A stretch of DNA of 64,000 bases from Cellulomonas composti (lineage in GTDB: Bacteria > Actinomycetota > Actinomycetes > Actinomycetales > Cellulomonadaceae), in assembly GCF_007990245.1 (NCBI RefSeq), contig NZ_BJWG01000013.1, forward strand, positions 60,893-124,892, written 5' to 3'. Both the position numbers and the translations under genes were made by a program. Below the pieces are notes generated by a model. The model worked only from the letters and a program-made list of their open reading frames with translations. It did not search any database and was not told the origin of the DNA. Each line of letters opens with the position of its first letter. The stretch's first letter is position 1. Positions 26,881 to 36,103 of this stretch are shown in pieces.

Positions 26881-28185
26881 GTGGTGCTGCTGTCCCTCGT
26901 CGCATCGCATCGTGATCTCGACCTCGCCGTGCTCGAACGTCTCTCGTCGGACGTGCACGCCGTGGGTCGTGAGCTGGTCGGTGCATCGCCCTACGTGACC
27001 GGTGCCGTCGTCGTCGCGACGTGCAACCGGTACGAGCTGTACCTGGACGTCGACGACGTGGCCCACACCCCCCAGGCGCGCGCGGCGGTCGCCGCGACGG
27101 TCGCGGCCCGCTCGGGCTACGACCCGACGAGCGTCGGCCGCCACCTGCAGGCGCTCGTCGGCACCGACGCCGCGGCGCACCTGTTCGCGGTCGCGTGCGG
27201 GCTCGAGTCGATGGTGGTCGGTGAGCGGGAGATCGCCGGGCAGGTCAGGCGCGCGCTGAGCACCGCGCGCCACGACGGGACCACGACGAGTGCGCTGGAG
27301 AGCCTGTTCCAGGCGTCCTCGCGCGTGTCACGCTCCGTCGAGGCGCGCACGGGTCTGGGCGCGGCGGGCCGATCCGTGGTCGGGGTGGCCCTGGACATCG
27401 CGCAGGGCGGGCTCGCGCGGTGGCAGGGGGTGCGGTGCGTGCTCGTCGGGACGGGCTCGTACGCGGGTGCGACGCTTGCGGCCCTCAAGTCGCGCGGCTG
27501 CCACGACATCCGGGTGTACTCCCCGAGCGGTCGGGCCGGGGCGTTCGCCGCCGCACGCGGCGTGGTCGCGGTGCCGGCGGGCGCCGACCTGGCGGCCGAG
27601 CTCGCGGGTGTCGACCTCGTCGTCGCGTGCTCGGGCGCCGCGGGGGCGGTGCTGACGGTCGACGCGCTGGCCGAGGCGCGCGCCGGTTCGGAGCACCCGC
27701 TCACGGTGGTCGACCTGGCGCTGCGCCACGACGTGGACCCGGGAGTGCACTCGCTGCCGGGCGTCCGGCTGATCTCGCTGACCACGGTCGCGCAGCACGC
27801 ACCCGCGGAGCGCGCCGCGGTGGCCGACGCGCGCCTGATCGTCGAGCGGGCAGCCGCGGAGTACGAGGCGGGGCGTCGCGAGCGCGAGTGGAACCCCGCG
27901 GTCCTCGCGGAGCGCACGCGCGTGCTCGGCGGGCTCGAGCAGGCGCTGGGCTCGCTCGAGCCCGAGCTGCGCGACGAGCGGGCAGAACGGTCGCTGCGTC
28001 GTCGGACCCGTGCCGCACTGCACGACCCGACGGTGCGTGCACGCGAAGCGGCGCGCGCGGGTGACGTGGTGGCGTACGCGGCCGCGCTCGCGGACCTCGC
28101 GGCCGTTCCGGTCCCGGTCGCGACCAGCGCAGCGAGCAGTTCAGCGAGCAGCGCCGCGACAGTAGGGCCGGGCGCCGGTTCCTAG
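26881..28185 (+). CDS. hemA: glutamyl-tRNA reductase HemA
   Basis: 434 aa; reduces glutamyl-tRNA to glutamate-1-semialdehyde, the first step toward heme here. The catalytic Cys lies in [13 protein letters not shown] (~residue 47). [20 protein letters not shown] and the NADPH fold [20 protein letters not shown] are clear; the C-terminal dimerisation helices end in an Ala/Ser tail. GTG start. It faces away from the other hem genes, sharing only their promoter region. Confidence 0.96.
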   Translation: MVLLSLVASHRDLDLAVLERLSSDVHAVGRELVGASPYVTGAVVVATCNRYELYLDVDDVAHTPQARAAVAATVAARSGYDPTSVGRHLQALVGTDAAAHLFAVACGLESMVVGEREIAGQVRRALSTARHDGTTTSALESLFQASSRVSRSVEARTGLGAAGRSVVGVALDIAQGGLARWQGVRCVLVGTGSYAGATLAALKSRGCHDIRVYSPSGRAGAFAAARGVVAVPAGADLAAELAGVDLVVACSGAAGAVLTVDALAEARAGSEHPLTVVDLALRHDVDPGVHSLPGVRLISLTTVAQHAPAERAAVADARLIVERAAAEYEAGRREREWNPAVLAERTRVLGGLEQALGSLEPELRDERAERSLRRRTRAALHDPTVRAREAARAGDVVAYAAALADLAAVPVPVATSAASSSASSAATVGPGAGS

Positions 28186-28198
28186 CCGACGAGCGGGC

Positions 28199-29065
28199 TC
28201 AGCGGTGCTGGACGGCGGGGCTCCGGTGCATCGCTGCCGGCCCGGGCGCCCAGGTGTGCGGCACGACCTGGTTGGTCTCGATGTCGGTCAGCTCGGCGGC
28301 GTACACGACCGTCTCGTAGACGCCGGCCTCGAGCATCTCGAGGCCGAGGTGCTCGGCGTGGTCGAGGTCGTCGCCCAGGTGCGAGATGCGCGCGACGACG
28401 TACCGCTGTGCGTCCTGCCACTGGTCGACGACGCGCACGGACAGGCCGTTCCAGCGTGCGGTCAGGTCCAGCTCGAACAGCTCGGTGACCTGCTGGCGCG
28501 GGACCTGGCGGTACCAGCGGCCCGACGGCGCCTGCGTGAAGCCGGTCTCCGCGAGCGGCGGGTTGGCGAGCGCGAGGACCACGGTGTGTCCGCCGTCGAT
28601 CACGTCGGCCTCGAGGTAGGCGCTGTGCCACTTGGCGACGGGTCCGACGCAGCGTGACAGCGACGCGAGCCCGGGCCGGGTGCCGAAGCCGAGCAGCGTC
28701 CAACCGGTGCCCACGTCGCCGTAGCGGGCCAGGACCGTCGACGAGCCGTCGGCCTGCACGCGCACGATCTCGGCGTTCGGGGTCATCCGCGAGTGGCGCA
28801 GCCACCACAGGGGCACGATGTAGCCGGGCACGTCGCGGTACTGCAGGTGCGCGCCGGACTCGAACTGCAGCACGTCGACGTGCGCGTCGTCGGGGCTGAA
28901 CGGCGAGCCCGGGTAGCCCAGGCCGTGCACCTCGTACAGCTGAGCGGGTGTCGTCGCGAACGCGACGTCCTGCGCACGCACGCAGTAGCCGGCCAGGCGG
29001 TCGTACCCGCGGGTGAGGTGCGCCCGCGACTGCGCGGGCGTCAGCGCCTTCTGCATCAGGGTCAT
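28199..29065 (-). CDS. conserved-looking soluble protein of unknown function
   Basis: 288 aa; I do not recognise the family. An ATG at 29065 (MTLMQKALTPAQSRAHLTRG) or 29056 may start it. No signal peptide, membrane helix or obvious cofactor motif. It is rich in Trp/Tyr (YIVPLWWLRHSRMTPNAEIV, GRWYRQVPRQQVTELFELDL), with mixed α/β character. The alternating strands in the second half suggest a β-sandwich or lipocalin-like body, but this is only an impression. It converges on hemA with a 13-base gap but shows no resemblance to HemQ or ferrochelatase, the missing heme steps. Codon use is host-like. Confidence 0.7.
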   Translation of the reverse strand: MTLMQKALTPAQSRAHLTRGYDRLAGYCVRAQDVAFATTPAQLYEVHGLGYPGSPFSPDDAHVDVLQFESGAHLQYRDVPGYIVPLWWLRHSRMTPNAEIVRVQADGSSTVLARYGDVGTGWTLLGFGTRPGLASLSRCVGPVAKWHSAYLEADVIDGGHTVVLALANPPLAETGFTQAPSGRWYRQVPRQQVTELFELDLTARWNGLSVRVVDQWQDAQRYVVARISHLGDDLDHAEHLGLEMLEAGVYETVVYAAELTDIETNQVVPHTWAPGPAAMHRSPAVQHR

Positions 29066-29120
29066 GCTGACCTCACGGGGGGTCGAGGGACTGGCTCGCG
29101 ACGGATCAGGGGGCCTGCCG

Positions 29121-29137
29121 GGATTCCGGAGGAATCC
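29121..29137. promoter_or_regulatory. palindrome upstream of unknown gene
   Basis: GGATTCC-GGA-GGAATCC, perfect 7-bp arms, 56 bases upstream of the minus-strand start at 29065. Operator or RNA hairpin; no regulator can be assigned. Confidence 0.35.
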
Positions 29138-29263
29138 GACAGATCGGGCCTGATTGTGCTAGCAAACCTGTGCGGGTGTCCAGGTCCCGTGGTCCCTGGT
29201 ATCGCCGCCGTTCCCGTGCACCCCGCCCCGGGTCCCCCGTCCGGGTGACACGTGGCCGGGTCG

Positions 29264-30694
29264 TCAGTCGTCGAGGTAGCCGACGAGCGTGGCGGCGAGC
29301 CCCGTGTACGAGGCGGGCGTCAGCTCCTCGAGGCGGGCCGCGACGTCCGCGGGCAGGCCCAGCCCGGCGATGAAGCCGCGCATGTCGTCGGCCGTCAGAC
29401 GCCGGCCGCGGGTCAGCTCCTTGAGCCGCTCGTAAGGGTTCTCCATGCCGGTGACGCCGGCGACGGATGCGGCGCGCATGGCCGACTGCACCGGCTCGCC
29501 GAGCACCTCCCAGTTCTCGTCGAGCTCGCGCGCGAGCAGCGGCGCGTCGACGGACAGCGCCCGCAGCCCTCGTCGGACGTTGTCGATCGCCAGCATGCTG
29601 TGCCCGAAGGCGGGGCCGATGTTGCGCTGCGTCGTCGAGTCGGTCAGGTCGCGCTGCAGGCGCGAGGTGACGAGCGTGGCGGCGAGCGTGTCGAGCAGCG
29701 CGCACGACAGCTCGAGGTTCGCCTCGGCGTTCTCGAACCGGATCGGGTTGACCTTGTGCGGCATGGTCGACGAGCCCGTCGCGCCGGCCACGGGGATCTG
29801 GATGAAGACGCCGCGCGAGATGTACGTCCACACGTCCGTGGCGAGGTTGTGCAGCACGCGGTTGAACCGTGCGACGTCCGCGTACAGCTCGGCCTGCCAG
29901 TCGTGCGACTCGATCTGCGTGGTCAGCGGGTTCCACGTCAGGCCCAGGTGCTCGACGAACGCGCGTGACACCGCCGGCCAGTCCGCGCCGGGCACCGCGA
30001 CCACGTGCGCACCGTAGGTGCCCGTCGCGCCGTTGAGCTTGCCCAGGTACTCGTCCGACGAGACCCGCGCGAGCTGGCGCCGCAGCCGGTGCGCCTGCAC
30101 CGCGAGCTCCTTGCCGAGCGTCGTCGGCGTCGCCGGCTGGCCGTGCGTGAGCGCGAGCATCGGCTGGTCGGCGTGCTCGCGGGCCATCGCCGCGACGTCG
30201 TCGACCAGCGCGGTCGCGGCGGGGAGCCAGACGTCGTTCACGGCGCCGCGCACCATGAGCGCGTAGGACAGGTTGTTGACGTCCTCGGACGTGCACGCGA
30301 AGTGCACGAGCTCGGAGACGGCCGGCAGGACGGTCTCGCCGAGCACGCCGGGCGCGGCCTCGAGCCGGCGCTTGAGGAAGTACTCGACCGCCTTGACGTC
30401 GTGCACCGTGACGCGCTCGATCTCGGCGAGCTCGGCCACCTCGTCGGCGCCGAACGTCGCGACGACGTCGCGCAGGTACGCCTGCTCGGCGGCCGACAGC
30501 GTCGGGGCGCCGGGGACCACCGCGTTCGTCGTGAGGTGGATGAGCCACTCCACCTCGACGTGCACGCGTTCGCGGTTGAGCGCGGCCTCCGAGAGGTGGT
30601 CGACCAGGGGCGCGACGGCGGCGCGGTAGCGGCCGTCCAGGGGCCCGAGGGCGATCGGCGGGGTGACGTCGGCCAGGCGCGCGCGGTCGGTCAT
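29264..30694 (-). CDS. purB: adenylosuccinate lyase PurB
   Basis: 476 aa; splits SAICAR and adenylosuccinate in purine synthesis. Fumarase-superfamily signature GSSTMPHKVNPIRFEN at ~295-310, with T-H motif LALTHGQPATPTTLGKEL and SEDVNNLSYALMVRG. It belongs to the longer E. coli-like PurB type, not the short one. ATG start at 30694. Stands alone on the minus strand, diverging from the MoxR operon. Confidence 0.96.
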   Translation of the reverse strand: MTDRARLADVTPPIALGPLDGRYRAAVAPLVDHLSEAALNRERVHVEVEWLIHLTTNAVVPGAPTLSAAEQAYLRDVVATFGADEVAELAEIERVTVHDVKAVEYFLKRRLEAAPGVLGETVLPAVSELVHFACTSEDVNNLSYALMVRGAVNDVWLPAATALVDDVAAMAREHADQPMLALTHGQPATPTTLGKELAVQAHRLRRQLARVSSDEYLGKLNGATGTYGAHVVAVPGADWPAVSRAFVEHLGLTWNPLTTQIESHDWQAELYADVARFNRVLHNLATDVWTYISRGVFIQIPVAGATGSSTMPHKVNPIRFENAEANLELSCALLDTLAATLVTSRLQRDLTDSTTQRNIGPAFGHSMLAIDNVRRGLRALSVDAPLLARELDENWEVLGEPVQSAMRAASVAGVTGMENPYERLKELTRGRRLTADDMRGFIAGLGLPADVAARLEELTPASYTGLAATLVGYLDD

Positions 30695-30835
30695 GCGCCC
30701 ATCATCCCAGGCCCGAACGGGGGAGTCGGTCGCCGTCCGGCCGGGACGATTCGCCCGCGCGTCGTCGAACGTGGGCGGCAGTCAGTACCGTGCGGGTGGG
30801 CACCGCGCACAGCGGTCGACGACGAGGGGGCGCGG

Positions 30836-31642
30836 GTGACGAGCACACAGCGGGCACGCCGGGCCGCGCTCGTCGCGACGGCGCTCGTCGTCGTCGCCGT
30901 CCTGGGCGCGGCGGTCGCCGGCCCGTGGCACCCCGTGGCGCGCACGGGCTGGCTGTTCACGATCAACGTGCCGCAGATCACGGAGCAGCCGAGGCCGACC
31001 GAGACGGCGCTGCCGCCGCACGAGAGCTCGACGGGTGCGCCGTCGTGGGCCGTGGGTCTGGCGATCTTCGTCGCGCTCGTGCTGCTCGGTCTGCTCGGCG
31101 CGCTCGCCGCGCGTGCGATGCGGCGCTGGCTCGACGAGCACCGCCCGCCGGAGCAGGACGGCGCGGACCCGGGCGAGGCGTTCCTCGGGGACGTCGCCGA
31201 CCTTGCGCTGCCTGCGCTCGCGCAGGGGCTGCGGGATGCCGCGGTCGCGATCGACCGCGACGTGCCGCCCGGCGACGCGGTGATCGCCGCGTGGATCGCG
31301 CTCGAGGCCGCCGCCGAGCGCAGCGGTGTGCTGCGTGAGCCGTCGCAGACCGCGACCGAGTTCACGGTGGGGCTGCTCGACGAGACCGAGGCCGACCCCG
31401 CGCAGACCCGGGCGTTGCTCGACCTCTACCTCGCCGCACGGTTCAGCGAGCACCGCGTCACCGACGCCGACGTCGCCCGCGCCCGCGCGGCACTCGGCGC
31501 GCTCGCGGACGGCGTGCGCCACCTGCGGCACGACCACCGGGAGTCCGACGAGCCCGACGAGTCCGACGAGTCCGACGAGCCCGACGAGCCCGACGAGCCT
31601 GGCCGGCCCGACGGACCGGGCGCGACGGGAGGTGCGTCGTGA
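30836..31642 (+). CDS. DUF4129 membrane protein of MoxR operon
   Basis: 268 aa from GTG 30836, with GAGGGGG 5 bases upstream; the much longer open frame upstream is antisense to purB. Two membrane helices (~10-30 and ~68-90) flank an extracellular loop. The cytoplasmic DUF4129 region has AWIALEAAAERSGVLREPSQ, TATEFTVGLL and LYLAARFSEHRVTDADVARA, as in the C-terminal domain of transglutaminase-type proteins. It ends in an acidic repeat tail (SDEPDESDESDEPDEPDEPG) from a 9-bp DNA repeat. First gene of a five-gene overlapping operon. Confidence 0.85.
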   Translation: MTSTQRARRAALVATALVVVAVLGAAVAGPWHPVARTGWLFTINVPQITEQPRPTETALPPHESSTGAPSWAVGLAIFVALVLLGLLGALAARAMRRWLDEHRPPEQDGADPGEAFLGDVADLALPALAQGLRDAAVAIDRDVPPGDAVIAAWIALEAAAERSGVLREPSQTATEFTVGLLDETEADPAQTRALLDLYLAARFSEHRVTDADVARARAALGALADGVRHLRHDHRESDEPDESDESDEPDEPDEPGRPDGPGATGGAS

Positions 31643-32271
31643 CGATGGGACCCGACCGCGACGCCGCCCGTGCGGACGCCCCCGGTGCCGACGCGCCCGA
31701 CGAGCACGCCCGGGAGCGGTCGGCCTGGCGTCCGACCCGGCGCGACGTGCTGTGGCTCGTCGTCGGCGCGCTCGGCGCGCTCGGGCTCGGATTCTCGGTG
31801 GGGACGGCGGTCGTGATCGGGGTCGGCGTCGCCGCCACCGCGATGATCCTCGCGCGGTCCGACATCGACGAGGACGTCGCACGCGAGCAGGAGCACCGGC
31901 GCCGGCGCGACGGCGCACGGGGCGACCTGCAGGACCTGTCGTGGGCGATGGTCGGGCGCGACGGCCAGGTCGGCGAGCGGGCGCTGCGCCGCGTGCGCGA
32001 GATCGCCGGCGTCCGCCTGGCCCGGCACGGCGCCGACCTGAACGACCCCGACGACGCCGACCGCGTGCGCGCGCTCGTCGGAGAGCGGGCCCGGCGCACG
32101 CTGCTGCGCCGCTCAGCGCCCCTGCCGTCCGTCGCGGACCTGCGGCACACGCTCGAGGCGCTCGAGACGCTCGGCCCGGTCCGCACCGCGCCGCCGCCGA
32201 CCACCGACCCGCACACCGTCCCGGAACCTGCATCAGCACCCGCACCCGCACCCGACCGGAGGACGTCATGA
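31639..32271 (+). CDS. small two-helix membrane protein in MoxR operon
   Basis: 210 aa, GTG start overlapping the DUF4129 stop by 4 bases, ATGA overlap with moxR. Two adjacent membrane helices (VLWLVVGALGALGLGFSVGT and the following VVIGVGVAATAMILA, ~38-72), then a charged helical cytoplasmic domain. No named family recognised; proteins of this shape are commonly found between DUF4129 and MoxR genes in actinobacteria. Confidence 0.75.
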   Translation: MTMGPDRDAARADAPGADAPDEHARERSAWRPTRRDVLWLVVGALGALGLGFSVGTAVVIGVGVAATAMILARSDIDEDVAREQEHRRRRDGARGDLQDLSWAMVGRDGQVGERALRRVREIAGVRLARHGADLNDPDDADRVRALVGERARRTLLRRSAPLPSVADLRHTLEALETLGPVRTAPPPTTDPHTVPEPASAPAPAPDRRTS

Positions 32272-33269
32272 CCGACCCCACCCCCGCCGCTCCCGCCTCG
32301 CTGAGCGTGCAGGACGTCGCCGCACGCGGTCGCGCGGTGCTCGACGAGGTCGCGACCGCCGTCGTCGGGATGCGCGACCCGCTGCGGCTCGCGCTCGCGG
32401 CGATCCTCGCGGGCGGCCACGTGCTGTTCGAGGACGTGCCGGGCCTGGGCAAGACGCTCGCCGCCCGGTCGCTCGCGACGACGCTCGGGCTCGAGTTCCG
32501 CCGTGTGCAGTGCACGCCCGACCTGCTGCCCTCGGACATCACGGGGTCGTCGGTGTTCGACCCGGCGGCGCGCGCGTTCGAGTTCCGGCCCGGCCCGGTC
32601 TTCACGGGCCTGCTGCTGGCCGACGAGATCAACCGGACGGCCCCCAAGACGCAGTCCGCGCTGCTCGAGGCGATGGCCGAGCGGCAGGTCACGGTCGACG
32701 GGGTGACGCGGCCGCTGGCCGAGCCGTTCCACGTCGTGGCGACGTCCAACCCCGTGGAGTACGAGGGCACGTACCCGCTCCCGGAGGCGCAGCTCGACCG
32801 GTTCATGGTCCGCCTGGCGGTCGGCTACCCGACGCGCGACGCGGAGCGCGACGTGCTGGCCCGCCGCCTCGCGCGCCGGGCCGAGGCGGCGCCCGTGCAC
32901 CAGGTCGTCGACGCGCTGACGCTGCGCGCGATGCAGGCGGGCGTCGAGGCCGTGACCGTGGACGACGACGTGCTCGGCTACTGCGTGGACCTGGCCGCCG
33001 CGACCCGGACGCACCCGGCGGTCGAGGTCGGTGCGTCGCCGCGCGGCTCGCAGGCGCTCGTGCTCGTGTCGCGCGCGCTCGCGGTGCTGGACGGGCGGGA
33101 CTTCGTCGTGCCGGAGGACGTCAAGGCCGTCGGCGTCGCGACGCTCGCGCACCGGATCTCGCTGACGCCGCAGGCCTGGGCGTCGGGGCTCGCGCCGCAG
33201 CGCGTCGTCGACGAGGTCCTGCGGCAGGTTCCCGGTCCGACGACCGCGCGCCGCGCGGCGACGGTCTGA
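32268..33269 (+). CDS. moxR: MoxR family AAA+ ATPase
   Basis: 333 aa from ATG 32268. Walker A VPGLGKTLAAR (~60-70), Walker B GLLLADEINRTAPKTQSALL, sensor ATSNPVEYEGTYPLPEAQLD and the lid LDRFMVRLAVGYP are intact. MoxR ATPases act as chaperones that mature partner proteins, often with a VWA/DUF58 protein. ATGA overlap with the preceding gene, DUF58 gene 8 bases downstream. Confidence 0.95.
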   Translation: MTDPTPAAPASLSVQDVAARGRAVLDEVATAVVGMRDPLRLALAAILAGGHVLFEDVPGLGKTLAARSLATTLGLEFRRVQCTPDLLPSDITGSSVFDPAARAFEFRPGPVFTGLLLADEINRTAPKTQSALLEAMAERQVTVDGVTRPLAEPFHVVATSNPVEYEGTYPLPEAQLDRFMVRLAVGYPTRDAERDVLARRLARRAEAAPVHQVVDALTLRAMQAGVEAVTVDDDVLGYCVDLAAATRTHPAVEVGASPRGSQALVLVSRALAVLDGRDFVVPEDVKAVGVATLAHRISLTPQAWASGLAPQRVVDEVLRQVPGPTTARRAATV

Positions 33270-33277
33270 CGTCCGCG

Positions 33278-34573
33278 ATGACGTCCTGGGCCCGCACGCG
33301 GCTGGCGGCGGTCGGCGCGGTCGTCGGCGCGCTGCTGCTCGTCGTCGGCGCGCTCGGGGGCCGGCCGGACGTCGCGGTGCTCGGGGTCGCGCCGCTCGTC
33401 GCGGCGCTGTGGGACTGGACCCGCCGGCCGTCCGGTGACGTCGCGGTGCGGCTGCGGCCGGACGCCGACCAGCGTCCGGAGCCGGGCACGATCCGCTCGG
33501 CGCTCGAGGTCACGGCCCCCGCGGGGACCGCCGCGGTCGTCCTGGCCGCGCGGCGATCCGGCCGGTCCTCGCCGGACGTGGTCGTGCGCGTGGCCGGGTC
33601 GCGCCTCCTGCCCGTCGTCGTGCACACGGTGCGCACGGGCCCGCAGGAGGTCGCCCAGGTCGAGGCGCTCGGGGTCGGACCGGGGTTCGCGTCGGTGAGC
33701 ACCGAGGTGCCGGAGGCGACGGCGCACGCGCTCGTGCTGCCCGCCCCCGTGCGGCTCGACGAGCTCCCGCTGCCCCCGCGGCTGCGCGGCCTGTCGGGCG
33801 GTCACGAGTCGCGCCGCCCGGGCGAGGGCGGCGGCCTGCGCGACGTGCACCCGTACGCGACGGGCGACCGGCTGCGCCGCATCGACTGGCGCGTGACGGC
33901 CCGCCGCTCGCCGGACCTCGCCGAGCTCTACGTCCGTCGCGAGCACGCGCTCGCCGAGGCCGCGGTCATGCTCGTCGTCGACTCGCGCGACGACGTGGGC
34001 CCGGACCCGACGACCTGGCGCGGCTCGCTGCAGCCGCTCGCGAGCGACGCGACGTCGCTCGACCTGGCCCGGCAGGCCGCGACGTCCGCGGCGCAGGGGT
34101 TCCTGGCGCTCGGCGACCGGGTGGGGCTCGACGACCTCGGCGCGTGGCGCCGTCCCCTGCCGCCCGGCGGCGGCCGGCGCCAGCTCGACCGGATCCGGAC
34201 CGCGCTGGCGCTGTCGCGTCCCGAGGGTGAGCCGACGACGCGCGTGCGCGCACCGCAGCTGCCGTCGGGCGCGTTGGTCATGGTGTTCTCGACGTTCCTG
34301 GACGACGTCGCGGTGCGCGCCGCGATCGAGTGGCGGCGCACGGGGCACCGCGTGGTCGCCGTGGACGTGCTGCCGCCGGTGCGCACCCGCCACCTGCTCG
34401 CGCGTGAGGTGCTCGCGCTGCGCGTCGTGCGGATGGAGCGCGAGGACCGGCTCGCCACGCTCGCCGAGTCGGACGTCGACCTGGTGACCTGGCGCGACTC
34501 CCCGCAGGTCGCGCTGACCGCGCTGGCGCGCCGCGCCCGACGCCGGCCCGGGGCGGGGGTGCCGGCGCGATGA
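33278..34573 (+). CDS. DUF58 (VWA-like) protein, MoxR partner
   Basis: 431 aa. Two N-terminal helices (~5-40), then β-rich region and the DUF58 signature YATGDRLRRIDWRVTARRSP with LYVRREHALAEAAVMLVVDS. The last is the start of a von Willebrand A-like fold whose metal site has D.RDD instead of the classic DxSxS. Partner of MoxR in many bacteria. Its stop overlaps the next gene. Confidence 0.9.
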   Translation: MTSWARTRLAAVGAVVGALLLVVGALGGRPDVAVLGVAPLVAALWDWTRRPSGDVAVRLRPDADQRPEPGTIRSALEVTAPAGTAAVVLAARRSGRSSPDVVVRVAGSRLLPVVVHTVRTGPQEVAQVEALGVGPGFASVSTEVPEATAHALVLPAPVRLDELPLPPRLRGLSGGHESRRPGEGGGLRDVHPYATGDRLRRIDWRVTARRSPDLAELYVRREHALAEAAVMLVVDSRDDVGPDPTTWRGSLQPLASDATSLDLARQAATSAAQGFLALGDRVGLDDLGAWRRPLPPGGGRRQLDRIRTALALSRPEGEPTTRVRAPQLPSGALVMVFSTFLDDVAVRAAIEWRRTGHRVVAVDVLPPVRTRHLLAREVLALRVVRMEREDRLATLAESDVDLVTWRDSPQVALTALARRARRRPGAGVPAR

Positions 34574-35163
34574 GCACCCTGACCAGCGCGTTCACCCGTC
34601 GACGGCCCGTGCGTCCGGGCGCGCGCCGCCGGAGCCCCGTCGAGACGGAGGTCGAGGTCGAGACCGGCCGCAGCGTGCCCGGCTGGACGGTCCTGGTCGC
34701 CACCGCGCTCGTGACCGCGGCGCTGCTGCTCGTCGGCTGGCTCGACGACGCGCCGCTGTCGCCGGTCGCCGTGATCGTCGTCCTCGTGGCCGGCCTGGCC
34801 GCGATCGTCGTGCCGTGGTGGAACGTCCCGGCGGTCGCGCTGGCGCTGGTGGGCGTGCGTCTGCTGGTGGACGGTCCGGCGCCCGCGGGGATCGTGCTCG
34901 CGATCGTCCTGCTCGGGCACCTCGCGGTGCAGCTCGGCGTCATCGCCGCCCAGCTCACGAGGTCGGCGCGCGTGGAGGTCGCGGTGCTCACCGGTTCGTT
35001 GCGCGGGTTCGTCGTCGTGCAGGCCGGTGCGCAGGTGCTCGCCGCCGTCGCGCTCGCGCTGCGCGGAACCGGCCTCGAGACGGGCGACGCTGTCCGCGTC
35101 GTCGCCCTCGCCGGCGCCGCCCTGGCGGCCGCCCTCGTCCTGGGCCGCGCCCGCCACGAGTAG
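34570..35163 (+). CDS. multi-span membrane protein, end of MoxR operon
   Basis: 197 aa, ATG overlapping the DUF58 stop (ATGA). A basic N-terminus of ~40 residues is followed by five or six membrane helices (from VLVATALVTAALLLVGWL on). No named family. Position suggests a membrane partner of the MoxR-DUF58 system. Confidence 0.75.
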   Translation: MSTLTSAFTRRRPVRPGARRRSPVETEVEVETGRSVPGWTVLVATALVTAALLLVGWLDDAPLSPVAVIVVLVAGLAAIVVPWWNVPAVALALVGVRLLVDGPAPAGIVLAIVLLGHLAVQLGVIAAQLTRSARVEVAVLTGSLRGFVVVQAGAQVLAAVALALRGTGLETGDAVRVVALAGAALAAALVLGRARHE

Positions 35164-35184
35164 GTACCGATGCGGCGCCGGTAC
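35164..35184 (+). terminator. hairpin after MoxR operon
   Basis: GTACCG-ATGCGGCGC-CGGTAC directly after the stop at 35163; 6-bp perfect stem, no T-run. Weak terminator candidate. Confidence 0.35.
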
Positions 35185-35244
35185 TGCCGTTCGTCCTGCC
35201 CAGGGCGGTCGCGACGGGGCGCGCTTGAGAACGGCGGCAGGCTT

Positions 35245-35757
35245 TCAGTCCAGGACGAGCGAGTGACGCGCGTCCTGCACGAGCATGAACATGCGGGTGT
35301 GCTCCGCGACGCGCTGGAATCCGTACTTCGCGTAGAACGACGCCGCCGCGTCGTCGATCGGGTCGACCACGATGATGCGGCCCCCTGCGAGGTCGGACGC
35401 GTCGCAGATGTGCTCGAGCGCATCGAGGAGCAGGTCGCGGCCCAGCCCGCGGCCCTGCGCCCCGGTCGCGATGGCGAGCTTCGCGAGCATGAACCCGGGC
35501 ACGGTCGAGGCACCACCACGCACCTTCGACGACAGCGGCAGCTCGTCCCGGCGAACCTCCGTCGGGCAGAGGGCGTAGTACCCAGCGAGTGCATGCGTGC
35601 CCAGGTCCCGCAGCAGGCGCACCCGCGCCGCCCCGGCCTTGTGGGCACGCACCGCGGTCTCGCTCAGGGTGTCGAGTGCGGCGTTGCCGCAGCTGAACGA
35701 CCCGAGATCCCCGTCGAGCTCCAGGGGCTCCCGGATGACGAACTCGGGCGCGCTCAC
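35245..35757 (-). CDS. GNAT acetyltransferase toxin (TacT/AtaT-like)
   Basis: 170 aa from GTG 35757, overlapping the antitoxin stop (GTGA). FSCGNAALDTLSETAVRAHK near the N-terminus is the F.CG...L..W-type opening of TacT toxins, and the acetyl-CoA loop is TGAQGRGLGRDLLLDALEH (~105-122). ASFYAKYGFQRV closes the GNAT fold. Such toxins acetylate the amino acid on charged tRNAs and stop translation (family knowledge). Paired with a DUF1778 antitoxin and a palindromic operator, so a complete module. Confidence 0.9.
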   Translation of the reverse strand: MSAPEFVIREPLELDGDLGSFSCGNAALDTLSETAVRAHKAGAARVRLLRDLGTHALAGYYALCPTEVRRDELPLSSKVRGGASTVPGFMLAKLAIATGAQGRGLGRDLLLDALEHICDASDLAGGRIIVVDPIDDAAASFYAKYGFQRVAEHTRMFMLVQDARHSLVLD

Positions 35758-36026
35758 TCGTGCGTGAACACGCGCCGGTTCGCGGTCGCGTCGGCCAGTG
35801 CCGGGATGCGGCGCGGCGCGGCGTCCAGCGCCGCGAGCATCTCGTCGAACTGCGCGGCCGGCATCATCGTGAGGTCGCTCCGGGCGAGCACCCGCGCGGC
35901 CTCGTCCCGCGCGGAACGCACCACGAACGCCGACACGCTCTCGTGCGTGAGCGCGGCCGCCTTCGACAGCAGGACGTCCGTGTCCTCGTCGATGCGCTGC
36001 TCCATGCGTCGGGTCTTCGTCGCCAC
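35754..36026 (-). CDS. DUF1778 ribbon-helix-helix antitoxin
   Basis: 90 aa. MATKTRRMEQRIDEDTDVLL, then SKAAALTHESVSAFVVRSAR gives the RHH fold used for operator binding; the C-terminal part (MMPAAQFDEMLAALDAAPRR) is the toxin-wrapping region, with the typical F...L..LD pattern. GTG start at 36026, 8 bases inside the palindrome at 36035-36057. Neutralises the GNAT toxin and represses the pair. Confidence 0.92.
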   Translation of the reverse strand: MATKTRRMEQRIDEDTDVLLSKAAALTHESVSAFVVRSARDEAARVLARSDLTMMPAAQFDEMLAALDAAPRRIPALADATANRRVFTHE

Positions 36027-36034
36027 GCTGGGTA

Positions 36035-36057
36035 GTGTACGGGTCTTGTCCGTACAC
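36035..36057. promoter_or_regulatory. toxin-antitoxin operator
   Basis: GTGTACGG-GTCTTGT-CCGTACAC, a perfect 8-bp inverted repeat ending 8 bases before the antitoxin start. Expected binding site of the RHH antitoxin for autorepression. Confidence 0.75.
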
Positions 36058-36103
36058 CGCCAGGGTGCAGGTCGAGTCCGGTGGCGGCTCGCTCAGTGGG
36101 CTC

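Noticed and set aside
28199..29065. HemQ (coproheme decarboxylase)
   Set aside because: Position in the heme cluster suggested it, but none of the HemQ sequence patterns could be found.
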